This document shows positions 42,123 to 50,952 of a stretch of 64,000 bases of DNA, piece by piece. How positions within the stretch are numbered: position 1 is the stretch's first letter; each line of letters begins with the position of its first letter. A program made the translations under genes and the position numbers. This DNA comes from Tolypothrix bouteillei VB521301 (lineage in GTDB: Bacteria > Cyanobacteriota > Cyanobacteriia > Cyanobacteriales > Nostocaceae): assembly GCF_000760695.4 (NCBI RefSeq), contig NZ_JHEG04000001.1:5958204-6022203 (forward strand), written 5' to 3'. The notes under the pieces were generated by a model. The model had not been told where the DNA came from. It ran no database searches and worked only from the letters and a program-made list of their open reading frames with translations.

Positions 42123-43463
42123 ATGAAATTCTCTGAGTCTCAAACTCATTTTGAAGATAATCTTCCAGAGGGAACCTCAGAAGAGCCACCTCGCAAACAG
42201 CGGCGGTGGCTTTGGTTGTTGGTAGCTCTGGGAGTACTGGCAGGAGGAGGCTATGCACTTTGGCGTTTCCTTGCCCCCGGACAAAAAGAACCTACGCCTG
42301 CTAGCGCTCAGCCCCCTGGGGTAAGAGTTAAGATATCTACGGTGCAAACAGGTATCATAGAGGACAGTTCGGAGTTTGTTGCCAATCTGGAATCTCGTCG
42401 GTCGGTCAATCTTCAACCCAGAATTCAGGGTCAGATCGCTCAGATATATGCTAGAGCGGGAGATACAGTAGCAGCAGGAGATCCAATTATCCAAGTTGAT
42501 GCCAGAGAGCAACAAGCATCTGTGAGTAGTGTTGCAGCAGCAGCAGAGGTAGCGCGATCGCAATTGGAAAATGCGCGTGCAACTCTTCAATCCCTACAAG
42601 CAGAGCGCTTATCGAATCTATCTGATGTGAAATTGAACCAGCGAGAATACGATCGCTATGCTCGCTTAGCTGCAGAAGGCGCAGAATCCCGACAGGTACG
42701 AGATCAGTATGCAAATAGGTTAGAAACAGCACAAGCGCAACTCCGTGCTACAGAAGCGCGGATAAAAGCACAAACTGCCAGTATCATCCAATCAGAAAAA
42801 TCTTTACAGCAAGCACAAGCAAATATTAATCAACAGCAAGTTCAACTTCAGTACTACAAAATCACTGCTCCTTTTCCGGGTACAGTTGGAGATATACCAG
42901 TCAAAGTGGGAGATTTTGTCAATACATCTACACAATTAGCTACAATTACGCAAAACCAACCTTTAGAATTAAACATTTTTGTACCAATTGAGCGCGGACC
43001 TCAATTACGTAAAGGAACACCAGTGGAGGTCATGGACGCACAAGGTAAAAGTTTAGGCATGAGTCGGGTATTTTTTATTTCACCAAGTGCAAACACTAAC
43101 AACCAAGCAGTACTGATTAAAGCCCTTTACGACAACAATAGAAATCAACTGAGGGCAGATCAATTTGCACGAGCTAGAGTGATCTGGAACCAACGCCCAG
43201 GAGTTTTAGTTCCAACAACAGCCGTCACTCGAGTAGCAGGAGAAACCTTTGTGTATGTAGCTCAAACACCACCAGCATCACCATCACCGCAATCCGCGCA
43301 AGGCGGAGGATTTCAACTTGTAGCTCGGCAAAAGCGAGTGAAGTTGGGCAATATCAAAGGTAATAATTACCAAGTTCTTGAAGGATTGCAGCCAGGAGAT
43401 AGAATCATCGTCTCAGGGCTACTCAATCTTAGAGATGGAGCACCGATTATTCCTGAATCGTAA
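42123..43463 (+). CDS. RND efflux periplasmic adaptor (AcrA/MexA family)
   Basis: A 446-residue membrane-fusion protein. One N-terminal helix lies near residues 28-46 (WLWLLVALGVLAGGGYALW). The lipoyl half-motifs are INLQPRIQGQIAQIYARAGD-like near 100 and YYKITAPFPGTVGDIPVKVG near 245, separated by a long coiled-coil hairpin rich in Q, A and E. The beta-barrel and membrane-proximal domains follow. It links the inner-membrane pump to an outer-membrane channel. The pump gene follows 108 bp downstream; no TolC is present in the window. Confidence 0.94.
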   Translation: MKFSESQTHFEDNLPEGTSEEPPRKQRRWLWLLVALGVLAGGGYALWRFLAPGQKEPTPASAQPPGVRVKISTVQTGIIEDSSEFVANLESRRSVNLQPRIQGQIAQIYARAGDTVAAGDPIIQVDAREQQASVSSVAAAAEVARSQLENARATLQSLQAERLSNLSDVKLNQREYDRYARLAAEGAESRQVRDQYANRLETAQAQLRATEARIKAQTASIIQSEKSLQQAQANINQQQVQLQYYKITAPFPGTVGDIPVKVGDFVNTSTQLATITQNQPLELNIFVPIERGPQLRKGTPVEVMDAQGKSLGMSRVFFISPSANTNNQAVLIKALYDNNRNQLRADQFARARVIWNQRPGVLVPTTAVTRVAGETFVYVAQTPPASPSPQSAQGGGFQLVARQKRVKLGNIKGNNYQVLEGLQPGDRIIVSGLLNLRDGAPIIPES

Positions 43464-43472
43464 GTCATGGAA

Positions 43473-43566
43473 GACGGGCTAATAGCTAATAGAAGACGGG
43501 CTAATTCATAACTATTAGCCATTAGCTATTAGCTATTAGCAACTGGCTTTTTAGCAATTAGCAATT
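43473..43566. repeat. Heptamer repeats between adaptor and pump genes
   Basis: GCTAATA / TAGCTAT heptamers, first direct and then inverted, able to fold on themselves. Same STRR class as in the nif region. Confidence 0.8.
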
Positions 43567-43571
43567 TTCCT

Positions 43572-46500
43572 ATGTTCGTTGACTTCTTTATCAAGCGACC
43601 TGTATTTACGAGTGTTTGCGCGATCGTTATTTTTCTAGTGGGAGCAATCAGTATTCCCACGTTACCCGCAGCGCAGTATCCCGAAATTAGCCCAGTTCAA
43701 GTAAACGTTTCTGCCAATTATGTTGGTGCCAATGCTGACGTTGTGGAAAATACCGTAACCACTCTTTTAGAAAGAGAAATTAACGGGGTTGAGGGCATGA
43801 AGTACATGACCTCAAGTAGTAGCAGTACTGGCAATAGTACCATCACAGTCACATTTGATGCATCGCGGAATAAAGATATTGCAGCAGTTGACGTACAAAA
43901 TCGAGTGTCTCTAGCTGAACCTCAGTTACCAGAAGCAGTCCAGCGAACGGGAGTCAGTGTTAGCAAGCAATCTAACAATATCTTGTTAGCGATGGGACTG
44001 TACAGCGACAAGAACGAGTATAACAACATCTTCTTAAGCAACTACGCTGACCTCTACTTAGTAGATGCCCTACAAAGAATTAACGGTGTGAGTGAAGCTC
44101 GGATTTTTGGCGAACGCCGTTATGCAATGCGTCTGTGGCTCGACCCCAACCGGCTTGCAAGTCGCAGCCTCACAGCCCAAGATGTGGTTGATGCTCTCAA
44201 CGAGCAAAACATACAGGTAGGTGCTGGACAAATTGGTCAGCAACCTGCTCCAGAAAGCCAAATGTATCAGGTAGACCTGCGGGCGCTGAGTCGATTTAGA
44301 GAACCATCCGAATTTGAGGACATGGTGATTAAATCCGGTCAGGATGGTACGCTTGTTAAGCTCAAAGATATCGGTCGGGCAGAACTCGGAGCAGAAAACT
44401 ACAACACATTCCTTAGATTTAGAGGTCAAGAAGGTGTTGGGATTGGAATATTTCCAATTCCAGGTAGTAATGCTTTGAGTGTTGCGAAGGCTGTTAAAGA
44501 AGAAATGGCAAAACTTGCCCTGGATTTTCCACCAGGGATGAAATATCAAGTGGCGTTCGATACGACCTCGTTTGTAGAAGAATCACTCGCAGAAGTTGCC
44601 AAGACATTGTTTGAAGCAATTATCCTCGTTGTTTTAGTGATTTTTCTTTTCTTACAAGATTGGCGCACCACTATCATTCCCATCGTTACTATTCCCCTGG
44701 CATTGATTGGCACTTTTGCCTTTGTAAAAGTGTTCAATTTTTCCATCAATACCTTGACCTTATTTGGTTTAACCCTAGCAACAGGTATGGTGGTCGATGA
44801 TGCGATCGTTGTAGTAGAAGACATTGCCCGTCTCATTCAACAAGAAGAGATGTCGCCACGTCAAGCCGCATCTTCCGCAATGCACGAACTTTTTGGAGCA
44901 GTTATCGCGACTTCTCTAGTGTTGATGGCTGTGTTTGTACCGGTTGCTTTCTTTCCTGGTTCAACAGGCCAAATTTACAAACAATTTGCTTTAACAATAG
45001 CCTTTTCGATCGCAATATCTACCTTCCTTGCGGTTACCCTCACTCCTTCTTTAGCTGGCTTGTTACTGCGTCCCCAGCAAAGACAGGGCGGTATTTTTGG
45101 CTGGTTTTTTGGTATAATTAACCGATTTCTTGATGCCATGACAAGCGGGTATACTTGGTTACTCAAGCGCCTTGTCCGTCTAAAAGCTATTGTTGTACTG
45201 TTGTTTGTTCTGTCTTTAGGGTTTACAGGATGGCTTTATACTCGCGTACCTACAGCGTTTATTCCTGATGAAGACCAAGGATATTTCATCACTATCATCC
45301 AAGGTCCACAAGGAGTTTCGCTTAATTACACGAGTAAAGTTATGCGTCAGGTAGAAGAGGAAATTCTCAAGTTACCAGAAGTTGTAGGGACTTTTGCCAT
45401 AGGTGGTTTTGGTTTTACTGGTAGCACGGTCAACAATGGTGTTATTTTTACAACCTTGAAACCTTGGGATGAGCGGACTCAACCAGGTCAGTCAGTACAA
45501 GGAATTATTGGTAATTTATTTGGAAAGCTATCCACAATTACGGAAGCGAGGGTTTTACCAGTTAACCCACCAGCCATCCAAGGTTTGGGTAACTTCAGCG
45601 GCTTTGAATTCCAGTTACAAGACAGAAGAGGTACGAGTGGCTTGGATGCTATGGTACAGGTCATGGGTCAATTACTTGGTCAAGGAAATCAAACTCCGGG
45701 GTTACAAGCTGTCTTTAGTACCTTTGCTGCAGATACACCTCAACTTTTAATTGAGGTAGACCGCAATAAAGCTAAAGCTCTACAAGTCGATGTTGATGAG
45801 ATTTTTAACACTCTACAAAGTTATTTGGGTTCCCGCTACGTTAATGACTTCAACTATCTTCAGCGGACTTACCGAGTTTACGTTCAAGCAGATGCTCAAT
45901 TCCGTTCCAATCCTGAAGATATTGGTCGTTTGTATGTCCGTTCTGCTAGCGATCGAATGATTCCCCTCAGTAATTTAGTGAAAATAACTTCAGCAACTGG
46001 GGCGCAGACCATTAACCATTACAACTTATTTCGCTCGATTGCAATTAACGGTGCTGCAGCACCCGGTTTTAGTTCCGGACAGGCTATTCAAGCAATGGAG
46101 GGACTCGCAAAACAAATTTTACCAGCAGGTTTTGGTTATGAATGGTCGGGAACTGCTGCAGAAGAGTTACAATCTGGCGGTCAAGCACCTCTCATTTTTG
46201 GTTTGGGGTTGGTCTTCGTCTTTTTGGTGCTAGCAGCACAATATGAAAACTACGTTGACCCCTTGATCATCATGCTGTCAGTTCCCTTAGCTATCATGGG
46301 GGCGCTATCAGCTCAGTTGTTAAGGGGCTTACCTAACGATGTCTTTTGTCAAGTTGGTTTGGTAATGCTTATTGGTTTGGCAAGTAAAAACGCAATTTTG
46401 ATTGTGGAGTTTGCTAACCAATTGAGAGACCAAGGTCTTTCGATTGCTAAAGCTGCTGTGGAAGCATCACAACAACGTTTGCGACCCATTCTGATGACTG

Positions 46501-46748
46501 CTCTTTCTACTCTGTTGGGTATTTATCCACTAGCAGTCGCTACAGGTGCAGGTGCAGCAAGCCGTAAATCTTTGGGGACAGCCGTGTTCGGTGGAATGTT
46601 AGTAGCAACGTTCTTAAGTTTGTTTGTTGTGCCAATCCTTTACATCGTAATTAGCAATATTCGCGCTCGCTTTGCGCCACGCCGTCCTTCATTGGCGTTA
46701 GAAGCTGCTGAAAAAGGCGATCGTGTTCCTTATGAAACGCATCGCTAA
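43572..46748 (+). CDS. RND efflux pump (AcrB/HAE1 family)
   Basis: A 1058-residue inner-membrane pump of normal length. It starts MFVDFFIKRPVFTSVCAIVI, the usual HAE1 start. The proton-relay aspartates are in GMVVDDAIVVVEDIARLI near residue 405. The second half has GLASKNAILIVEFANQLRDQ. Two large periplasmic loops and twelve helices are present. It exports amphiphilic drugs or metabolites by proton antiport. A terminator follows at 46767-46800. Confidence 0.96.
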   Translation: MFVDFFIKRPVFTSVCAIVIFLVGAISIPTLPAAQYPEISPVQVNVSANYVGANADVVENTVTTLLEREINGVEGMKYMTSSSSSTGNSTITVTFDASRNKDIAAVDVQNRVSLAEPQLPEAVQRTGVSVSKQSNNILLAMGLYSDKNEYNNIFLSNYADLYLVDALQRINGVSEARIFGERRYAMRLWLDPNRLASRSLTAQDVVDALNEQNIQVGAGQIGQQPAPESQMYQVDLRALSRFREPSEFEDMVIKSGQDGTLVKLKDIGRAELGAENYNTFLRFRGQEGVGIGIFPIPGSNALSVAKAVKEEMAKLALDFPPGMKYQVAFDTTSFVEESLAEVAKTLFEAIILVVLVIFLFLQDWRTTIIPIVTIPLALIGTFAFVKVFNFSINTLTLFGLTLATGMVVDDAIVVVEDIARLIQQEEMSPRQAASSAMHELFGAVIATSLVLMAVFVPVAFFPGSTGQIYKQFALTIAFSIAISTFLAVTLTPSLAGLLLRPQQRQGGIFGWFFGIINRFLDAMTSGYTWLLKRLVRLKAIVVLLFVLSLGFTGWLYTRVPTAFIPDEDQGYFITIIQGPQGVSLNYTSKVMRQVEEEILKLPEVVGTFAIGGFGFTGSTVNNGVIFTTLKPWDERTQPGQSVQGIIGNLFGKLSTITEARVLPVNPPAIQGLGNFSGFEFQLQDRRGTSGLDAMVQVMGQLLGQGNQTPGLQAVFSTFAADTPQLLIEVDRNKAKALQVDVDEIFNTLQSYLGSRYVNDFNYLQRTYRVYVQADAQFRSNPEDIGRLYVRSASDRMIPLSNLVKITSATGAQTINHYNLFRSIAINGAAAPGFSSGQAIQAMEGLAKQILPAGFGYEWSGTAAEELQSGGQAPLIFGLGLVFVFLVLAAQYENYVDPLIIMLSVPLAIMGALSAQLLRGLPNDVFCQVGLVMLIGLASKNAILIVEFANQLRDQGLSIAKAAVEASQQRLRPILMTALSTLLGIYPLAVATGAGAASRKSLGTAVFGGMLVATFLSLFVVPILYIVISNIRARFAPRRPSLALEAAEKGDRVPYETHR

Positions 46749-46766
46749 ATACGGGTAAAATGCAAT

Positions 46767-46800
46767 AAAAAGGAGTAAGAGTCAGACTCTTACTCCTTTT
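46767..46800 (+). terminator. Terminator of the efflux operon
   Basis: AGGAGTAAGAGT-cag-ACTCTTACTCCT with flanking A and T runs; a perfect stem 18 bp after the pump stop. Confidence 0.9.
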
Positions 46801-47227
46801 CATTGCCATTTTTATTAAGAAAGGCAGAGGGCAGCTTTGCAGGAGGCATTCGAGAATACTGGCTCCGCTCTCTGCGAGTGACCAAAGGGAACAAGGGTTT
46901 AAGACCCCGACTGAACGGAGTTCAGTCGCTACCATTTAGGAGGGGTCTGAATCCCCTTCTAAATGGAACCTTCTGCCCTCTGCCTTCGTACTTCTGCCTT
47001 CTTCAATTTAAATGTGCGTTGCAGTGAAAGTTATCTTTTTCCCGTTTAGCCAGTTCTTCCGCTCACTCAAATAGCAATACTTTGCGGAGTTCGAGACGGT
47101 AGGAGATAGATATAGGGTTTTTGACCGGATTTTACCAAAGTAGCATTCCGCTCGGAAGTTTTTTGTTCGATTTCCCTCAAACGCTTTTGAAAGTCTTTGA
47201 ACGCCTGCTTGTCTTGTTGCAGGTAAC
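46801..47227. other. Non-coding gap with repeat fragments
   Basis: No gene. TTATTAAGAAAGGCAGAGGG at 46812-46831 recurs, slightly changed, at 48282-48301 on the other side of the DUF2235 gene. Near 46900-46970, GGAGTTCAGTCGCTACCATT and inverted AGGGGTCT / AGACCCC-like blocks form further repeats. Confidence 0.5.
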
Positions 47228-48244
47228 TTATACGTGGGTATCTAATTTGGAAAGAATTTGTTGTAGATTCTTGGGTCTATAATCCTTACGACCTTTCAAA
47301 CGCTTGAGCGTGCTATCATGAAGATCTTCAATGGCATCACCGACTTCACGAAGTTTGATTCCTGCCAATTTAAAGAATCCAGGATCGTTCTTAAAGTCAC
47401 ATTCATAATTGGGGTTGATACCTGTAGGAATCATACTTGTATCGAAGTCAAGTCCCAATCCCAACTCACCAATCGAATCAATCATCCACTGCAAAGCAGC
47501 ATCGGATAAACCGCTTTGTTCTTCGGTTCCACCACCAACGCAGCCATGCTCGCCAGGAAACCATTTTTGAATCACTCGCTGGTTTTCAGCCTCAGGATGC
47601 TTCTTCATAGGAGTCACATCAAAGACTTCGCGGATTTCATCGATCGCCATTGCGTGCAAAGCATTTTGAACGCATTTGTTTAAAGTGGTGTCATGGAATC
47701 TGTAGCGCTTATTCAATTGCTCGTGCAGCTTACTGAAGGCGGGTAATCCAGGGATACCAAGCGCACCAACAGTATCAAAACAACCGACCAAAGTGATAGG
47801 AACGCGATCTCCGTAGCTTTCACGATATTCTGCTGCTAAGCGATCCTTAGGTTTAATATTTCGGTTACGGTAAAGCTCGTAAGCTTCATGGGTTTTGGTA
47901 ACATGAGGGCGATCTAGCAGACCAGAGCAATAGATCATACCTGCTAAACTTCTTACCGTGTAAGCACCACGACTGAAGCCAAACAAATAGATTTCATCAC
48001 CAGGAACATAGTTAAGACTCAGAAATCGGTAGCCATCTTCTATATTTCTATCGATTCCCAGTCCAGTCGCGCCCCCTAAAACCTTTTGACTCTCGGTTCC
48101 AATACCTTCGTCATAGAACACGATCTGTGCAACCCCATCACGGGCGATAGATTTCACGGATTGAGCCAGTTTCACCACATTGCTTGGGTAAGGGCTAGTT
48201 AACTGTTGCCAAGTTCCATCACAACAAACAACAAGACGCTTCAT
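47228..48244 (-). CDS. DUF2235 (Tle1-like) alpha/beta hydrolase
   Basis: A 338-residue hydrolase. It starts MKRLVVCCDGTWQQLTSPYP, typical of DUF2235. The nucleophile elbow is LFGFSRGAYTVRSLAGMI (GxSxG) near residue 92. The family includes type VI phospholipase effectors, but this single-domain form lies alone, without VgrG or an immunity gene, so a housekeeping or unknown lipase/esterase role is as likely. Similar repeats flank the gene on both sides. Confidence 0.88.
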   Translation of the reverse strand: MKRLVVCCDGTWQQLTSPYPSNVVKLAQSVKSIARDGVAQIVFYDEGIGTESQKVLGGATGLGIDRNIEDGYRFLSLNYVPGDEIYLFGFSRGAYTVRSLAGMIYCSGLLDRPHVTKTHEAYELYRNRNIKPKDRLAAEYRESYGDRVPITLVGCFDTVGALGIPGLPAFSKLHEQLNKRYRFHDTTLNKCVQNALHAMAIDEIREVFDVTPMKKHPEAENQRVIQKWFPGEHGCVGGGTEEQSGLSDAALQWMIDSIGELGLGLDFDTSMIPTGINPNYECDFKNDPGFFKLAGIKLREVGDAIEDLHDSTLKRLKGRKDYRPKNLQQILSKLDTHV

Positions 48245-49350
48245 ATTTCTATTTCAAAGCTTTTGAGACTTAGATCGACATTTTATTAAGGAAGGCAAAG
48301 GGCAGTTATGAAGAATCAAATGGAAGGTGATATTAATACCTTTTATTCCATTAACAAAGCTGCTCCAGTGGTTTAAAATCCCTCTGGTTGCAAGCTATCT
48401 ACGAGTTTTTGGAAATCTCAACTCCAACAAACATCATTCCTGTTACCCTCTACCTCCGAATCTTCAATCAGTTATGGGTTGGCCATAAAACTAGGAAACA
48501 CGCCTTAACATCGTCTTGACAAAAAGTCTTGTCAATACATAATTAAAGAATCAAATTTATCATTCAATTCCATTATTTTCTTACAAGAGTTTGACGATCT
48601 TCATGTTGTTCTTTATTAAGAACTCTCAATAAAGAACAACATGTGTTTGAGGAAGATTGTCTGTTTGGTATCAGGAAGTATTTTGGAAATAGTGATGATA
48701 GATTGATAGACAGTAGTAATGCTAAGGTTCTATTTGATTTCTAAAACTTTATACTATTAAGTTTTAGTGTCATGACTATAGTGGCATAAATAAATTCTCA
48801 GAGACAACTGATATATTTACGTAAATCAGGTTGGAGTGCGATTGAAATTGAGAAGCTTGCGTAAGTATAAGTGTAAGACTAATTCCTGAAATCTTTGAAA
48901 CAAATGAGATTCCCCCTGGTTGAACGGGACTTGGCGATCGCATATAGCAATCATTTAGTAGCATGGTATAAGTAAATACAAGTATGTATGAGGAGTTCGC
49001 AAAGAAGTGTCCTTGATATTTAACTACTCCTGCGGTATTGGCATCTTGCCTCTCATGCTATACGATTTAAAGATGCATTAGCTTACCACAGCGTGGTGAG
49101 TTCCTTCCCTGTACCTGTCAAGTGAATTTCTCATATATCCAAGTTAGAGCCCTGACTTCTTAAAAAAGCCGGGTCTCTGGGATCTGTAAATTTTTACCAG
49201 AAAAATAGGATTGCCATAACCGTAAAAACTCCACCATAGAGATTCTTGTGTCTTGAAAGTCATCAATACTTAAGTTGATGCGGACTTTTTGATAAATTGA
49301 TGCATTGGTACTAATTACTTACAAATCTCTTGTATTGAGAAATTAAATTC
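48245..49350. other. 1.1-kb non-coding region
   Basis: No protein-like frame was found. It holds a strong hairpin at 48602-48643 and a dispersed repeat near 49148-49182 (AGAGCCCTGACTTC ... GCCGGGTCTCT). It may include the promoter for the MFS gene. Confidence 0.55.
48602..48643. repeat. Perfect 16-bp-stem hairpin
   Basis: CATGTTGTTCTTTATT, a 10-base loop, then AATAAAGAACAACATG. No T-run and no gene end nearby. Confidence 0.85.
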
Positions 49351-50544
49351 ATGGAACCAGCCAGCCCAGACAGCCAGCCAGAGTCACCCAAACCATTGTA
49401 CTTAGACACAAATTTTCAAATTATTTGTGCAGTTTCTCTCATAGCAGTCATTGGAGTTTCTAGCATTACCCCTGCTTTTCCTAAACTAGCTCAAGCATTA
49501 AATGTTGACCCAAAAAATTTGGGATTATTAGTCACGGTATTTACTTTTCCAACTGTTATCCTAGGTCCTTTTATTGGTGTCCTAGCCGATCGCATGGGGA
49601 GGAAAAAAATTATTGTTCCTTCTCTGTTTATATTTGGTCTAGCAGGTACAGCTTGTGCATTAGCTCGCGATTTTAACCTGTTGCTTTTACTGCGGTTCCT
49701 ACAAGGAATTGGTGCAGCTTCTTTGCTATCTCTCAGTATTACCTTAATTGGCGATATATATGCTGCTGATAGACGCACAATGGCAATGGGTTACAATGCT
49801 AGCGTTACTAGTATTGGTACAGCATTTTACCCGACAATAGGTGGTTTGCTAGCAACTTTTGGTTGGTACTACCCCTTTTTATTGCCTGTAACAGCAATTC
49901 CAATTGGGTTTCTGGTATTATTTACATTGAAAAATCAAGAACCCCAGGGAGAAAGAAACTTAAAAGAGTATTTGAAAAATGCTCTACAAACTTTAAAAAA
50001 TCGCAAATTAGCTGGGTTATTTATTGGTAGTGCTGCTAACTTTGTTCTTCTCTACGGGGCTTACATAACTTATCTACCTCAACTTATTAGTCAGACATTT
50101 AAAGCGCCCGCAGCTACCATTGGATTATTACTATCTAGCGTTTCCGTGGCTATTACAATTACATCATCACAATTAGGAAGGTTATCGAAAAAGTACCACT
50201 CTACAACATTGATTAGAGCATCTTTCATTTTATATGCTTTAGCTCTGTTAACTGTTCCCCTAGTAAAGAATATTTGGTTACTCTTGATTCCGACGACAAT
50301 TTTTGGTATTGGTTTGGGAATTGGTTCTCCAAGTATACAAACTCGGTTAACCGAGATTGCACCAAAACAGTATTTAGCGACAATTTTATCTGTCAATGGC
50401 ACGTTTTTTGGATTGGGCCAAACTTTAGGACCGCTACTGATGCTTGTAGCTTTTGGTTTTGGAGGTATCAACAGCGTGTTTTATTTAGGTGCAGCATTTT
50501 CCCTCTTAATTCTCGTTGTGTTTAAATACTGCACCTGTTTATAA
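49351..50544 (+). CDS. MFS transporter (DHA1-like), 397 aa
   Basis: A 12-helix drug:H+ antiporter-like carrier. Motif A is GVLADRMGRKKIIVPSLF near residue 75; RFLQGIGAASLLSLSITLIG is motif B. The acidic, proline-rich N-terminus is unstructured. TonB-like machinery is encoded 409 bp downstream, so export of an iron-related compound is conceivable, but that rests on position only. Confidence 0.87.
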   Translation: MEPASPDSQPESPKPLYLDTNFQIICAVSLIAVIGVSSITPAFPKLAQALNVDPKNLGLLVTVFTFPTVILGPFIGVLADRMGRKKIIVPSLFIFGLAGTACALARDFNLLLLLRFLQGIGAASLLSLSITLIGDIYAADRRTMAMGYNASVTSIGTAFYPTIGGLLATFGWYYPFLLPVTAIPIGFLVLFTLKNQEPQGERNLKEYLKNALQTLKNRKLAGLFIGSAANFVLLYGAYITYLPQLISQTFKAPAATIGLLLSSVSVAITITSSQLGRLSKKYHSTTLIRASFILYALALLTVPLVKNIWLLLIPTTIFGIGLGIGSPSIQTRLTEIAPKQYLATILSVNGTFFGLGQTLGPLLMLVAFGFGGINSVFYLGAAFSLLILVVFKYCTCL

Positions 50545-50679
50545 GTTAAGCTAGCTCCCCTACAGCCTCAACCCAACATTTTCAGTTGGATACAAGGTAT
50601 TTACGATCGCCTATCCCTGTTAGAATGACTTATAAAAGTTTGATTTAGGTGGCAATTCCTTATCTTTTTCCTCTGCGCG

Positions 50680-50723
50680 ATCTGTAGATTTATAGTAAAA
50701 TACTTAACTATAAATCTACAGAT
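50680..50723. repeat. Perfect 17-bp-stem hairpin between MFS and TonB genes
   Basis: ATCTGTAGATTTATAGT, a 10-base loop, then ACTATAAATCTACAGAT. It is flanked by CTCTGCG and CGTAGAG, which extend the dyad imperfectly. The rest of 50545-50952 shows no gene. Confidence 0.85.
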
Positions 50724-50952
50724 TACGTAGAGAGAAGAAGTCAGAAAACTATTGCTTTTCTGAAGTTTTTATTCTGCTGCAAGCAAGATAAGAACATTTT
50801 CCGCAAGAACATGAAAGACAGGAGTGCAGATTATTCGGTAATCTTTCTATAATTAAGGAGAAAAATACTCGTTATACGTAGCTGGAACATACCAAACCAA
50901 TGTTAGATACAATTTTGAGGCTGTTGTTAAGAAAATAGGACACTAGCTCGCT

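Noticed and set aside
48776..48964. A 62-codon minus-strand frame in the 1.1-kb gap
   Set aside because: No recognisable motif or ribosome-binding site; composition looks random.
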